A stretch of DNA of 64,000 nucleotides from Pantoea coffeiphila (GTDB lineage: Bacteria; Pseudomonadota; Gammaproteobacteria; Enterobacterales; Enterobacteriaceae). Each line of letters opens with the position of its first letter. Positions within the stretch are counted from its first letter, which is position 1. The stretch spans positions 248,001-312,000 of the forward strand of contig NZ_JAFBFW010000001.1 of the NCBI RefSeq assembly GCF_016909495.1, in the 5' to 3' direction. Below the pieces are notes generated by a model that worked only from the letters and a program-made list of their open reading frames with translations, was not told where the DNA came from and searched no databases. A program made the translations under genes and the position numbers. This document shows, one piece after another, positions 36,440-44,776 of this stretch.

Positions 36440-37699
36440 ATGCCAAAGTATAAGAAGTATATAACCCTCCTTCTGTTGGGTTTTTCCGGTGGTGCGATAT
36501 TTGTCTTTCCCTATCTTAAATATATTTTTTATGATGACGTATTAACCTCACTGGGTATTGGTAATGCCGATTCCGGTTTACTGTTGACGGCGTATTCTCT
36601 CGGCTGTGTGGCGCTGTATATTCCAGGGGGTATTCTGGCCGACAAACTGTCGCCGCGTATTTCCGTGGTGGCTTCTTTGTTCGCAGCCACCGCGTTAACG
36701 CTGGTATTTGCTTTCTTCTTTAACTTTGCCTCGGCGCTGGTGGTCTGGTTCCTGATGGCCTTTGCTTCCGGGTTTGTTTTCTGGTCCGCCGTACTTAAGG
36801 CGGTAAGGATAATCAGCGAGGAGCAGGACCAGGGGTTAATGTATGGCATCTATTACAGCGCCAACGGTGCGGCAACGGCAATAATCAATTATCTGTGTCT
36901 GAAAGTGTTTGGCTATTCCGGCGGCGGCAGCCATGGACTGTTTATGGCTGTGTTGCTGATGGCCTGCTTTACGGGCGTGTCGGCGATTGCGCTGATGTTT
37001 TTCCTGAAAGGATTCGAAAAGTCAGAAACGAAAGAAGAAGATAAATTCAAATTTTCCGACCTTTCACTGGTGGTAAATAATCCCTCGGTGTGGATGGTGT
37101 CGATTATCTTCTTCTGTATCTATGCGGTTTATACCTGTAGCTCTTATTATACACCGTATCTGACCTGGCTGGGGATGTCAGCCGACAATTCCGCTGAGCT
37201 CAGTATTCTGCGAATTAATATGGCGATGATGATTGCCTCGCCAATAGGCGGCTACCTGGCGGATAAAGTTTTCAAATCGACGCTAAAATGGATTATGTAT
37301 GGTTCGATTCTGCTGGCCGTTTCTATTGTCGCCACGGTAATGGTCGGCGGTGATAATCTCCAGCTAACCAGTATCATTTCAATTATTCCGGGCTGGCTGG
37401 TCATGTCGATGTACGGAATTATGTTCTCGTCATTTAAAGAGATTAATGTCCCGGTCAAGGTATCGGGAACGGCTATCGGCTTTGCTTCAATTATCAGCTA
37501 TTCACCGGATCTGTTTATGAATACCGTTTACGGCACGGTGCTGGATAAATACCAGGGTGCGGAAACCATGACCGCGTATAAAATAATCTTCCTGAGCCTC
37601 GCCTGTCTGGCGGTGCTGTCGGTTATTTTATCTCTATGGGTACTGTCGAGAAATGCAGTTAAGAAAAACAGACTGGCCGAACATCTGGTAAATAATTAA
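36440..37699 (+). CDS. MFS transporter of the aminotransferase operon
   Basis: 419 residues, 12 hydrophobic helices, with GGILADKLSPRISV in loop 2-3 and a long charged central loop (KGFEKSETKEEDKFKFSD, ~190-207). The start is two bases after the aminotransferase stop, so translation is coupled. Substrate unknown; within the operon it would move the amino acid or the oxo/hydroxy acid handled by the two enzymes. AT-richer than core genes. Confidence 0.82.
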   Translation: MPKYKKYITLLLLGFSGGAIFVFPYLKYIFYDDVLTSLGIGNADSGLLLTAYSLGCVALYIPGGILADKLSPRISVVASLFAATALTLVFAFFFNFASALVVWFLMAFASGFVFWSAVLKAVRIISEEQDQGLMYGIYYSANGAATAIINYLCLKVFGYSGGGSHGLFMAVLLMACFTGVSAIALMFFLKGFEKSETKEEDKFKFSDLSLVVNNPSVWMVSIIFFCIYAVYTCSSYYTPYLTWLGMSADNSAELSILRINMAMMIASPIGGYLADKVFKSTLKWIMYGSILLAVSIVATVMVGGDNLQLTSIISIIPGWLVMSMYGIMFSSFKEINVPVKVSGTAIGFASIISYSPDLFMNTVYGTVLDKYQGAETMTAYKIIFLSLACLAVLSVILSLWVLSRNAVKKNRLAEHLVNN

Positions 37700-37725
37700 C
37701 AGCAGCAATATAAAGAGTTCCTCTA

Positions 37726-38712
37726 ATGAAAATAGTGATTTGCGATCATAAAGAATCGCTCGACAGAGACGTTGCTGCTGAAATTAATCTGTTTAAGCAG
37801 CAGTTGGGTCAGAATACCGAGGTGATTATCCATGAATACAACGGCGATAATCAGGCATTAAATGAAGTTATCGCCGATGCAGATGGCATTATGACTTCCT
37901 ATGTGACCTTTACCGATGACATGATTTCCGCCTGCCGCAGGCTGAAAGGTATTTCGATTAATGCGACCGGTTATAATTTTATCGACCTGCAGTCCGCCAG
38001 CCGCAATAACGTTCAGGTGGCGGTGATTGCTGAATACTGCACGCAGGAGGTCAGTGAACATGCCATGACGCTGGGCCTTGCCGTGGCGAGGAATATCAAG
38101 GCGTACGGGCGCAGCATCGAGCAAAAGGGGAAATATGCCTTCAACTGCGTCAGCGGCATGTTCCGGCTGGAAGGGAGCACCTTCGGCATCATGGGGCTGG
38201 GGAAAATCGGCCAGGCCGTTGCCAGGAAAGCGCAGGGGTTCGGCATGAAGGTGATCGCCTTCTCCCCGTCCTGCCCGGCAGCGGTGGCGGAGGGGCTGGG
38301 CATAACGCTGGTAGATAAAGAACGACTGCTAAAAGAGAGTCATTTCATCTGCTTAACCATGTCGCTTAACGCTGGCAATGTGAACATTCTGGACCGCGAG
38401 GCATTTGCCAAAATGGAACAGCGGCCAATTATTATCAACGTTTCGCGCGGTCAGATGATCGATGAAGAGGCGCTGGTTGAGGCCCTCGACAACAATTTGA
38501 TATTTGGTGCCGGGCTTGATGTGCTGGTTGATGAGAGCGATGAGTACATTGCCAGATCGCCGCTGGTCGGGCGCGATAACGTCATCATCACGCCGCATGC
38601 TGCCTTTTACTCAGATTTCTCGATGCAGGAAAATCAGCGGATTGGCGTGTCGAACCTGGTAAATATCCTCACTGGCAATATTAACGACGTGGCGCGCATT
38701 GTTTCATCCTGA
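37726..38712 (+). CDS. NAD-dependent D-2-hydroxyacid dehydrogenase
   Basis: 328 residues. Rossmann loop GLGKIGQAVARKAQGFGMKV; catalytic Arg in INVSRGQMIDEEAL, a following acidic residue (LDVLVDE) and His in ITPHAAFYS. This is the phosphoglycerate/D-lactate dehydrogenase superfamily, cytoplasmic. It reduces a 2-oxo acid to a D-2-hydroxy acid or the reverse. Last gene of the TetR-led operon, 26 bp after the MFS gene and followed by a strong terminator. Confidence 0.88.
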   Translation: MKIVICDHKESLDRDVAAEINLFKQQLGQNTEVIIHEYNGDNQALNEVIADADGIMTSYVTFTDDMISACRRLKGISINATGYNFIDLQSASRNNVQVAVIAEYCTQEVSEHAMTLGLAVARNIKAYGRSIEQKGKYAFNCVSGMFRLEGSTFGIMGLGKIGQAVARKAQGFGMKVIAFSPSCPAAVAEGLGITLVDKERLLKESHFICLTMSLNAGNVNILDREAFAKMEQRPIIINVSRGQMIDEEALVEALDNNLIFGAGLDVLVDESDEYIARSPLVGRDNVIITPHAAFYSDFSMQENQRIGVSNLVNILTGNINDVARIVSS

Positions 38713-38751
38713 GTACTGCTGAGAAGCGCTCGCAACTGCTCATCATGAATC

Positions 38752-38780
38752 AAAACCACCTCTATTTCAGAGGTGGTTTT
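38752..38780. terminator. Bidirectional terminator
   Basis: AAAACCACCTCT / AGAGGTGGTTTT, 12-bp stem, five-base loop, with TCTTTT on the plus side. It closes the dehydrogenase operon and lies just beyond the end of the convergent doxX gene. Confidence 0.9.
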
Positions 38781-38784
38781 TCTT

Positions 38785-39219
38785 TTATTGCAGGCGACTG
38801 TCCTGCACTATCGTAAAGCGACCGGGTCCCAGCAGCATCACTGCCAGCGCCCCAAACAGATACAGCGCTTCGCCCTCCAGCGCCCAGGCTCCGACCGAAG
38901 TGCGGTCCCAGAATGCGCCGGTTTTCACCAGCAGCGTGGCGACCACCAGGTTAATCACAATAATAAACGCCGCAGGGCGGGTCATCAGCCCGATAATCAT
39001 CATCGCCGGGGCCAGAACCTCACCAATATAGGCTCCGTAAGCCACCAGCCCTGGAACGTTGTGAGCCTGCAACAGCCCGGCAATCCAGCCCACTCCATGC
39101 TGCAGCTTAAATACGCCATGAAACAGCAGCAGTGCGCCCAGCGAAACGCGCAGCACCAGCCTGCCCAGATCGGGGTGATCGCTGAGCCGGGTAAAACCGT
39201 TATTAAGCGAGGAGAACAT
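38785..39219 (-). CDS. DoxX-family membrane protein
   Basis: 144 residues, four hydrophobic helices. DoxX pattern: GRLVLRVSLGALLLFHGVFK at the first helix and YGAYIGEVLAPAMMIIGLMT, then DRTSVGAWALEGEALYLFGA. Family members are small inner-membrane proteins, some tied to quinone or thiol redox. Function here unknown; it stands alone next to a LysR gene. Confidence 0.85.
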   Translation of the reverse strand: MFSSLNNGFTRLSDHPDLGRLVLRVSLGALLLFHGVFKLQHGVGWIAGLLQAHNVPGLVAYGAYIGEVLAPAMMIIGLMTRPAAFIIVINLVVATLLVKTGAFWDRTSVGAWALEGEALYLFGALAVMLLGPGRFTIVQDSRLQ

Positions 39220-39375
39220 AAGTGAAGTCCTTAACGTTATGAAGAAATGCTCGGCGGCAAAAGGCGTGCGCCGCAGGCTGGCGATGGTGACATACGTCAG
39301 GATCGGCCTCCTATCAGCATAATCTGCAAATCAATTTTCACCAGCCGGGAGCGAAACGTAACTGAACTGCCTGAC

Positions 39376-40245
39376 TCATTTTTCTGTGCTGAGTGCCGTT
39401 TCATCATGGGAGGAAAGCCACGCGACCAGTTCATCCAGTAGCGGCGGGGCTTCCTCTGCCGGACGACGGATCAGACTGTAAACCGCGCCGGTTTTCACTC
39501 TGCCGCTGAATGGCGCAACCAGCCGCTGCATGGCCAGATCTTCCGCAATCAGCGTGACGTCCGCCACCGTCACGCCGTAGCCCTGAATGGCCGCGCTGAT
39601 TGCCAGATCCATGGTGGCGAAATGCTGATTGCGCTGCATGGCAATGGACATCTGCTGCGATTTCAGCCACAGCTGCCAGTCGCGGCTGTCGGCGGTGGGA
39701 TGCAAAAAAGTCATGGCGGTCAGCGTATCGGCATCTACTGAACGTGAAGTCAGCAGGCCACCTGCGAGTACCGGCGTCAGCTCCTCCTCGAACAGGCGCA
39801 GGCCGCGCCCGCTGCTGCCGTAAAGGATTGCAGCATCATAGTGTTCCAGCAGAATGCTGTGATCGACGGTGGTAGTCAGCGAAACGTGCAGCTCGGGCCG
39901 CAGTTTCTCCAGCGCTACCAGCTTCGGCAGCAGCCAGCGCATGGCGCAGGTCGGGGCCTTAAGCCGAATCACCGCCTGTTGCCTGCTGGCCTGCGCAGCA
40001 TCGAAAATCTGCTGATAGCCAGCCTGTAGCGCGGGGAGCAGGGCGGAACCCTGCGGCGTCAGGCGCAGCCCGCGCGCGTGGCGATCGAACAGGCTGAAGC
40101 CCAGCCAGGCTTCCAGTGAAGCGATCTTACGGCTGACGGCCCCCTGAGTGATGCACAGTTCCCCGGCGGCACGGGTCAGATTGAGGTGGCGTGCGGTGAC
40201 AATAAAAGCGTGAATGGCGTTCAGCGGCAGCGGACGCTGGGACAT
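39376..40245 (-). CDS. LysR-type regulator, GcvA-like
   Basis: 289 residues. HTH LPLNAIHAFIVTARHLNLTR-AAGELCITQGAVSRKIASLE, typical of the GcvA/AmpR branch, then DRHARGLRLTPQG and a substrate domain. Divergent from an aminotransferase gene across 129 bp that contain a 17-bp inverted repeat, its probable site. Confidence 0.88.
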   Translation of the reverse strand: MSQRPLPLNAIHAFIVTARHLNLTRAAGELCITQGAVSRKIASLEAWLGFSLFDRHARGLRLTPQGSALLPALQAGYQQIFDAAQASRQQAVIRLKAPTCAMRWLLPKLVALEKLRPELHVSLTTTVDHSILLEHYDAAILYGSSGRGLRLFEEELTPVLAGGLLTSRSVDADTLTAMTFLHPTADSRDWQLWLKSQQMSIAMQRNQHFATMDLAISAAIQGYGVTVADVTLIAEDLAMQRLVAPFSGRVKTGAVYSLIRRPAEEAPPLLDELVAWLSSHDETALSTEK

Positions 40246-40271
40246 AGGTACACCCTGAGCTATGTTTAAAA

Positions 40272-40288
40272 GTCATAGCTATTATGAC
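40272..40288. promoter_or_regulatory. LysR candidate site
   Basis: GTCATA-GCTAT-TATGAC: perfect six-base arms around five bases, 27 bp before the LysR start and 87 bp before the aminotransferase. Confidence 0.55.
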
Positions 40289-40374
40289 AACAATTCGCTT
40301 GTCGCCTCAAGCCGCGCCACGTTGAATAGCATAAGCAAATTCACCCGACGGTTTACCCTCTGACTGGAGCTTCC

Positions 40375-41544
40375 ATGACTATCACCTCTTCGGTGCAGCA
40401 GCGCTCAAAATTACCCGACGTCGGCACCACCATTTTCACGGTGATCGGCCAGCTTTCCGCGCAGCATAAGGCGATTAACCTTTCGCAGGGTGCGCCAAAC
40501 TTCCCCTGCGACCCGGCACTGGTAGCGGGCGTCAGCAGGGCAATGCAGCAGGGCCATAACCAGTATGCGTCGATGACCGGCGTCACGGCGCTGAAGCAAA
40601 TTCTGGCGGAGAAAGTCGAAACGCTTTACGGCCAAAAATATGATGTTGCAAGCGAGGTACTGATTACCGCCAGCGCCAGCGAAGGGCTGTACTCGGCGAT
40701 TGCCGGGCTGGTGCATCCGGGCGATGAAGTGATCTTCTTCGAACCGGCTTTCGACAGCTATGCGCCCATCGTTCGCCTGCAGGGTGCCACCCCGATCGGT
40801 CTGAAGCTTCAGGTCCCGGATTTCGCCATTAACTGGGATGAAGTCAGCGCGGCGATCACCTCGCGCACCCGGATGATTATCATCAATACGCCGCACAACC
40901 CAAGTTCACAGGTGCTGAACCGCGAGGATCTTGACCGCCTTGCCGCGCTGACCCGCAACACCGATATCGTGGTGCTGTCCGACGAAGTTTATGAACATAT
41001 TCTGTTTGATGGCCGCAAACATAACGGCATGGCGACGCATCCTGAACTGGCGCAGCGCAGCGTGATCGTCTCCTCCTTTGGTAAAACCTTCCACGTTACC
41101 GGCTGGCGAGTAGGCTATCTGCTGGCTCCGGCAGAGCTGATGGAAGAAGTGGTGAAAGTGCATCAGTTTATGATGTTCTCTGCCGATACGCCGATGCAGG
41201 TGGCATTTGCTGACTATCTGCAACAGCCGGAAAACTATCTCGGGTTGGGGGCGTTTTATCAGCAAAAACGCGATTTGATGGCTTCGCTGCTGAAGGATTC
41301 GCCGTTTACCCTGCTGCCGTCCGCCGGATCGTTCTTTATGCTGGCCAGCTATGCGGATTTCAGTGACGAAACGGACAGTGAAATGGTACAACGTCTCATC
41401 GTTGATTACGGTGTGGCAACTATCCCACTATCGGCGTTTTATACCGATGGAACCGACAATAAATTGATCCGTCTCTCTTTCGCAAAAGACGAAGCCACCT
41501 TGCAGGCTGGCGCACGCGCGCTCTGCCAGGTCAAGCCTCGCTAA
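40375..41544 (+). CDS. PLP-dependent aminotransferase, YbdL/methionine-type
   Basis: 389 residues. Starts SSVQQRSKLPDVGTTIFTVI, close to the YbdL style; AINLSQGAPNFPCD, IINTPHNPSSQVL, VLSDEVYEHILFDG, and PLP lysine in SSFGKTFHVTGWRVGY. This group transaminates methionine, aromatic amino acids or 2-oxo acids such as the methionine-salvage KMTB. It is followed 22 bp on by an amino-acid binding protein, suggesting an uptake-and-deamination pair under the divergent LysR. Confidence 0.85.
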   Translation: MTITSSVQQRSKLPDVGTTIFTVIGQLSAQHKAINLSQGAPNFPCDPALVAGVSRAMQQGHNQYASMTGVTALKQILAEKVETLYGQKYDVASEVLITASASEGLYSAIAGLVHPGDEVIFFEPAFDSYAPIVRLQGATPIGLKLQVPDFAINWDEVSAAITSRTRMIIINTPHNPSSQVLNREDLDRLAALTRNTDIVVLSDEVYEHILFDGRKHNGMATHPELAQRSVIVSSFGKTFHVTGWRVGYLLAPAELMEEVVKVHQFMMFSADTPMQVAFADYLQQPENYLGLGAFYQQKRDLMASLLKDSPFTLLPSAGSFFMLASYADFSDETDSEMVQRLIVDYGVATIPLSAFYTDGTDNKLIRLSFAKDEATLQAGARALCQVKPR

Positions 41545-41566
41545 TCAAAATCATAAGGGGAAGTGA

Positions 41567-42346
41567 ATGAAGAAATTGAATGCGCTGTTTGTGGCAATTG
41601 GCCTGCTGACATCCGTCTCCGCGCTGGCGCAGGAAACGCTGCGTTACGGTCTGGAATCTCAGTATCCGCCGTTTGAAAGCCGCAACGCGTCCGGTCAGCT
41701 GGAAGGGTTTGATATCGATCTGGGCAACGCGATTTGCCAGGCCGGTAACTTCAAGTGCAGCTGGGTGGAGAGCAGTTTTGATGCGCTGATCCCGGCACTG
41801 TCGGCGAAGAAGTTCGACGCCATCAACTCGGCGATGAATATTACCGAAGCGCGTGCAAAGAGCATCGGCTTCACCAAGCCTATCTACCGTATTCCCAGCA
41901 TGCTGGTGGGTAAAACCGATGCAGGCCTGAAGGATGCGACTGCGGAAGCACTGAAGGGTAAGAGCATCGGCGTTCTGCAGGGTTCCATTCAGGAAACTTA
42001 CGCCAAGCAGCACTGGGAGCCGAAGGGCGTGACCGTAACCTCCTATCAGGATCAGAACCAGGTTTATAACGATATGGTTGCCGGTCGTCTGGACGGTACG
42101 CTGGTGATGTCTGCGGCGGGCCAGTCTGGTTTCCTCGATAAGCCGCAGGGCAAGGGATTCGGTTTTATCGGCAAAGCGGTTGAGGACGATACGATTCTCG
42201 GCACCGGTATTGGTTTCGGTCTGCGTAAGGACGATACCAAGCTGAAGGGCGAGCTGGATGCGGCGATTACCAAGGTGCAGACCGACGGTACGATCACCAA
42301 GCTGGCAGCGAAGTATTTCCCGGGTATTGATGTTTCTGTGAAGTAA
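41567..42346 (+). CDS. Periplasmic amino-acid-binding protein (ArgT/HisJ-type)
   Basis: 259 residues with a signal peptide ending SVSALA|QETLRYGLE. SBP family 3: YPPFESRNASGQLEGFDIDLGNAI, FDALIPALSAKKFDAINSAMNI, GVLQGSIQETYAKQHW and the end KLAAKYFPGID. The ligand is probably a cationic or other amino acid. No permease or ATPase gene follows, so it must use a transporter coded elsewhere. Confidence 0.88.
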   Translation: MKKLNALFVAIGLLTSVSALAQETLRYGLESQYPPFESRNASGQLEGFDIDLGNAICQAGNFKCSWVESSFDALIPALSAKKFDAINSAMNITEARAKSIGFTKPIYRIPSMLVGKTDAGLKDATAEALKGKSIGVLQGSIQETYAKQHWEPKGVTVTSYQDQNQVYNDMVAGRLDGTLVMSAAGQSGFLDKPQGKGFGFIGKAVEDDTILGTGIGFGLRKDDTKLKGELDAAITKVQTDGTITKLAAKYFPGIDVSVK

Positions 42347-42756
42347 CTTTTCGCATGAGGTTGGGTGAATGGTGCCCAGCCTCTGCTGTCCCTTTAGACA
42401 ATCTGCTCGCTATTTTAACCATCGTGATCGTCGGTATATTCACAGGTCCTGGACACATCAATTCTGTAATGAACCGGTGTTTTCCTGCAAAACCTATCGG
42501 CAAGGCTTCAATATAAAGAGTGATTTTTTTCATTTCCAGCCAGCAGATACATATGCAGAAAAGCAGGGGGGGCAGGTGGCTTACTGAAGGGCCATCCGCA
42601 GCGCTGAACGCAGAAAGGAAGCCCGGATTTGCCCACATGGACGTGGGCAAAAGACGCAGCCGCGCAGGACGCGCGTCTGCGGCGGTCCGTGAGGCTGACG
42701 AACGAAGAGAAGGTACAGCGAAGCTGCGCGAGGACCGGCCCGGCAGGAAGACACCC

Positions 42757-42791
42757 GCCCACCAGCGTGGACACTAAACTCACAGGCAACA
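42757..42791 (+). repeat. 35-bp direct repeat, copy 1
   Basis: Identical to 42839-42873 (begins GCCCACCAGCGTGGACACTA). A degenerate copy lies between them at about 42795-42830. Confidence 0.9.
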
Positions 42792-42838
42792 TATCCAACC
42801 CACCAGCGTCATCACCCAACCCGCAGGCAACTTACCCA

Positions 42839-42873
42839 GCCCACCAGCGTGGACACTAAACTCACAGGCAACA
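42839..42873 (+). repeat. 35-bp direct repeat, copy 2
   Basis: Second perfect copy, 82 bp after the first start. Confidence 0.9.
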
Positions 42874-42964
42874 CACCCAGCTCACCCCTACTGACAGAAA
42901 CTGTCACCCCCCAACGCTATCCTTCCCGACATCAAACCAATCCACGAAATGAAAGGACATCACC

Positions 42965-43330
42965 ATGAACGCACTCAACTACACCATCCTCTACGTCGAA
43001 AACCCGAAAAAAAGCGCCGAATTCTACCAGCGCCTGTTCCAGACCGAACCGGTGGTGACGGAGGACATCTACTACATGTTCGTGCTGCAAACCGGTCGCC
43101 TGGGACTGTGGGCAATCGACGACACCCAGCCGCCGGCAACCAAAGGCCCAAGCCAGTCGGAACTGGTCTTTACCCTCGGAAGCCGCGCAGAAGTAGATGC
43201 CTGCTGTCGCCTGTGGCAGCAGCACGGCGCGGAAATCCTCCAGCAGCCGAGCGAAATGGACTTCGGCTACACCTTTACCTGCAGCGACCCGGATGGTCAC
43301 CGCCTGCGCGTATACGTCTACGAGGAATAA
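42965..43330 (+). CDS. VOC-family protein
   Basis: 121 residues with one glyoxalase/bleomycin-resistance-type pair of modules: NYTILYVENPKKSAEFYQRL at the start and FTCSDPDGHRLRVYVYEE at the end. The glutamates and histidines needed for metal binding are only partly present, so it may be a binding protein rather than an enzyme. GAAAGGA precedes the ATG. Substrate unknown. Confidence 0.82.
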   Translation: MNALNYTILYVENPKKSAEFYQRLFQTEPVVTEDIYYMFVLQTGRLGLWAIDDTQPPATKGPSQSELVFTLGSRAEVDACCRLWQQHGAEILQQPSEMDFGYTFTCSDPDGHRLRVYVYEE

Positions 43331-43413
43331 CAGCGTGGAAATCGCTGGCTGACAGCCGCGCCGCGAGGCGGGTCATTGATACAGAAGCGGGCAGAGTCTG
43401 CCCGCTAACCGGC

Positions 43414-44658
43414 TTACTTAACGAAAGGGCGCGCCGCCAGCAGGCAGATTTTCTCCGCCAGCTCGTAGGACTTCACAAAAGAGGGAATTGGCAGAAACTC
43501 AAACTTCGAATGGAAGTTATGCGCGCCGGTAAAAAAGTTCGGCGTCAGCAGGCCTTTCGCCGACAGCGCCGCGCCGTCGGTGCCGCCGCGCATCGGGATC
43601 ACCTTCGGTTCCACGCCAATCTCCTTCAGCGCCGCAAAAATCAGATCGATGGGCAGGCGATCTTCACCAATGGCGTTGCTGATATTGCTGTAGGTATCGC
43701 TGATGCTCACCTCAACGCGCCCGGTCGGATAGCTTTTACGAATAATCTCCGCCACATCGTGGATCTGCTGCTTGCGTCCGGCGAAGCTTGCCAGGTCGAA
43801 ATCGCGAATGGATGCTTTTAACACCGCCTCGCTGGCGTTGGCATGCATATCGTTAAACCAGGTGTAGCCTTCGCGGCCCTCGGTATGCTCCGGCGTCTGC
43901 TGGCGATCGAAGTGGCCGATAAAATCCCACGCCATCAGCAGCGGGTTGACCAGCACGCCCTTGCCGGACATCGGGTGCGCGGTCACGCCGGTCAGGCGGA
44001 TCTCTGCCGCCGCCGCGTTAAAGTTCTCATACACCACTTCGCCCAGCTCGCAGCAGTCAATGGTATAAGCAAAATCCACCTTAAAGCGGGATTCCAGGTC
44101 CAGAGCCTTTGCGCCCCGCAGGCCGATCTCTTCATCCGGCACAAAAGCCATCACGATATCGCCAACCGGGGCATCGGCAGGCAGCTGCTCCAGCAGCGTC
44201 ATTGCCACCGTAACGGCGGCTTTATTATCCGCGCCCAGCACCGAGGTGCCATCGCTGAAAATAATCTCCTGGCCGAGATAGGCGTTGATTTCCGGGTGCT
44301 CGGCGGTGCGGAGCCAGATGTCCTGCTCCTTATTAAGGCACAGGTCTTTACCCTCAAAACGCAGCGTCTGCGGATGAATATGCGGCGACAGGCCAACGTC
44401 GACGGTATCGATATGGGTAATGAAGCCGATTTTCGGTGCGCCCGGCGTATTACCCGGTCTGACGGCGGTCACGGTGGCAAATTCATCGATTACCACATCC
44501 TGCAAACCTAACTGGGTCAGTTCTTCCGCCAGCAGCCGGGCCATGTCGTGCTGTTCGGGCGTACTTGGCAAGATGGTGGCGGCGGCATCGCTCTGGCTGG
44601 TGACCGCCAGATAGCGGTAAAAACGGTCGGTCAGCTTCTGCGCGAGGGAGTCAGTCAT
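43414..44658 (-). CDS. pepT: Peptidase T (tripeptide aminopeptidase)
   Basis: 414 residues (E. coli 408). M20 metal ligands: His in GFITHIDTVDV, Asp in VLGADNKAAV, Glu pair in VPDEEIGLRGA, Asp in AYTIDCCELG, His near the end in FFTGAHNFHS. Cytoplasmic zinc enzyme that removes the N-terminal residue of tripeptides. pepT of Salmonella is FNR-induced; I see no FNR site in the 112 bp upstream. Confidence 0.95.
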   Translation of the reverse strand: MTDSLAQKLTDRFYRYLAVTSQSDAAATILPSTPEQHDMARLLAEELTQLGLQDVVIDEFATVTAVRPGNTPGAPKIGFITHIDTVDVGLSPHIHPQTLRFEGKDLCLNKEQDIWLRTAEHPEINAYLGQEIIFSDGTSVLGADNKAAVTVAMTLLEQLPADAPVGDIVMAFVPDEEIGLRGAKALDLESRFKVDFAYTIDCCELGEVVYENFNAAAAEIRLTGVTAHPMSGKGVLVNPLLMAWDFIGHFDRQQTPEHTEGREGYTWFNDMHANASEAVLKASIRDFDLASFAGRKQQIHDVAEIIRKSYPTGRVEVSISDTYSNISNAIGEDRLPIDLIFAALKEIGVEPKVIPMRGGTDGAALSAKGLLTPNFFTGAHNFHSKFEFLPIPSFVKSYELAEKICLLAARPFVK

Positions 44659-44776
44659 CAGAATTCCTTAATCGTTGCTCAGCATATTGCTGTATTTATG
44701 TAATATTTATTACTCGGATACTCTCTGGTTTTACGCACCACCCCCTGACAATGTCAAATAAAAAGCGAGGATGGAG

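Larger units (their letters stand above)
42347..42964. repeat. Repeat-rich non-coding stretch
   Basis: 618 bp without a supported gene. A hairpin after the binding-protein gene (GAGGTTGGG / CCCAGCCTC at 42357-42384) is followed by a GC-rich structured block (42540-42760) with the palindrome TTTGCCCAC / GTGGGCAAA at 42628-42651, and then by repeated units with CCACCAGCGT (three copies) and GCAGGCAAC or ACAGGCAAC. It resembles dispersed elements of Erwinia/Pantoea intergenic DNA. Confidence 0.65.

Noticed and set aside
42757-42873. Direct repeats considered as a CRISPR array
   Set aside because: Only two perfect copies, irregular spacing, degenerate middle copy, no cas genes.
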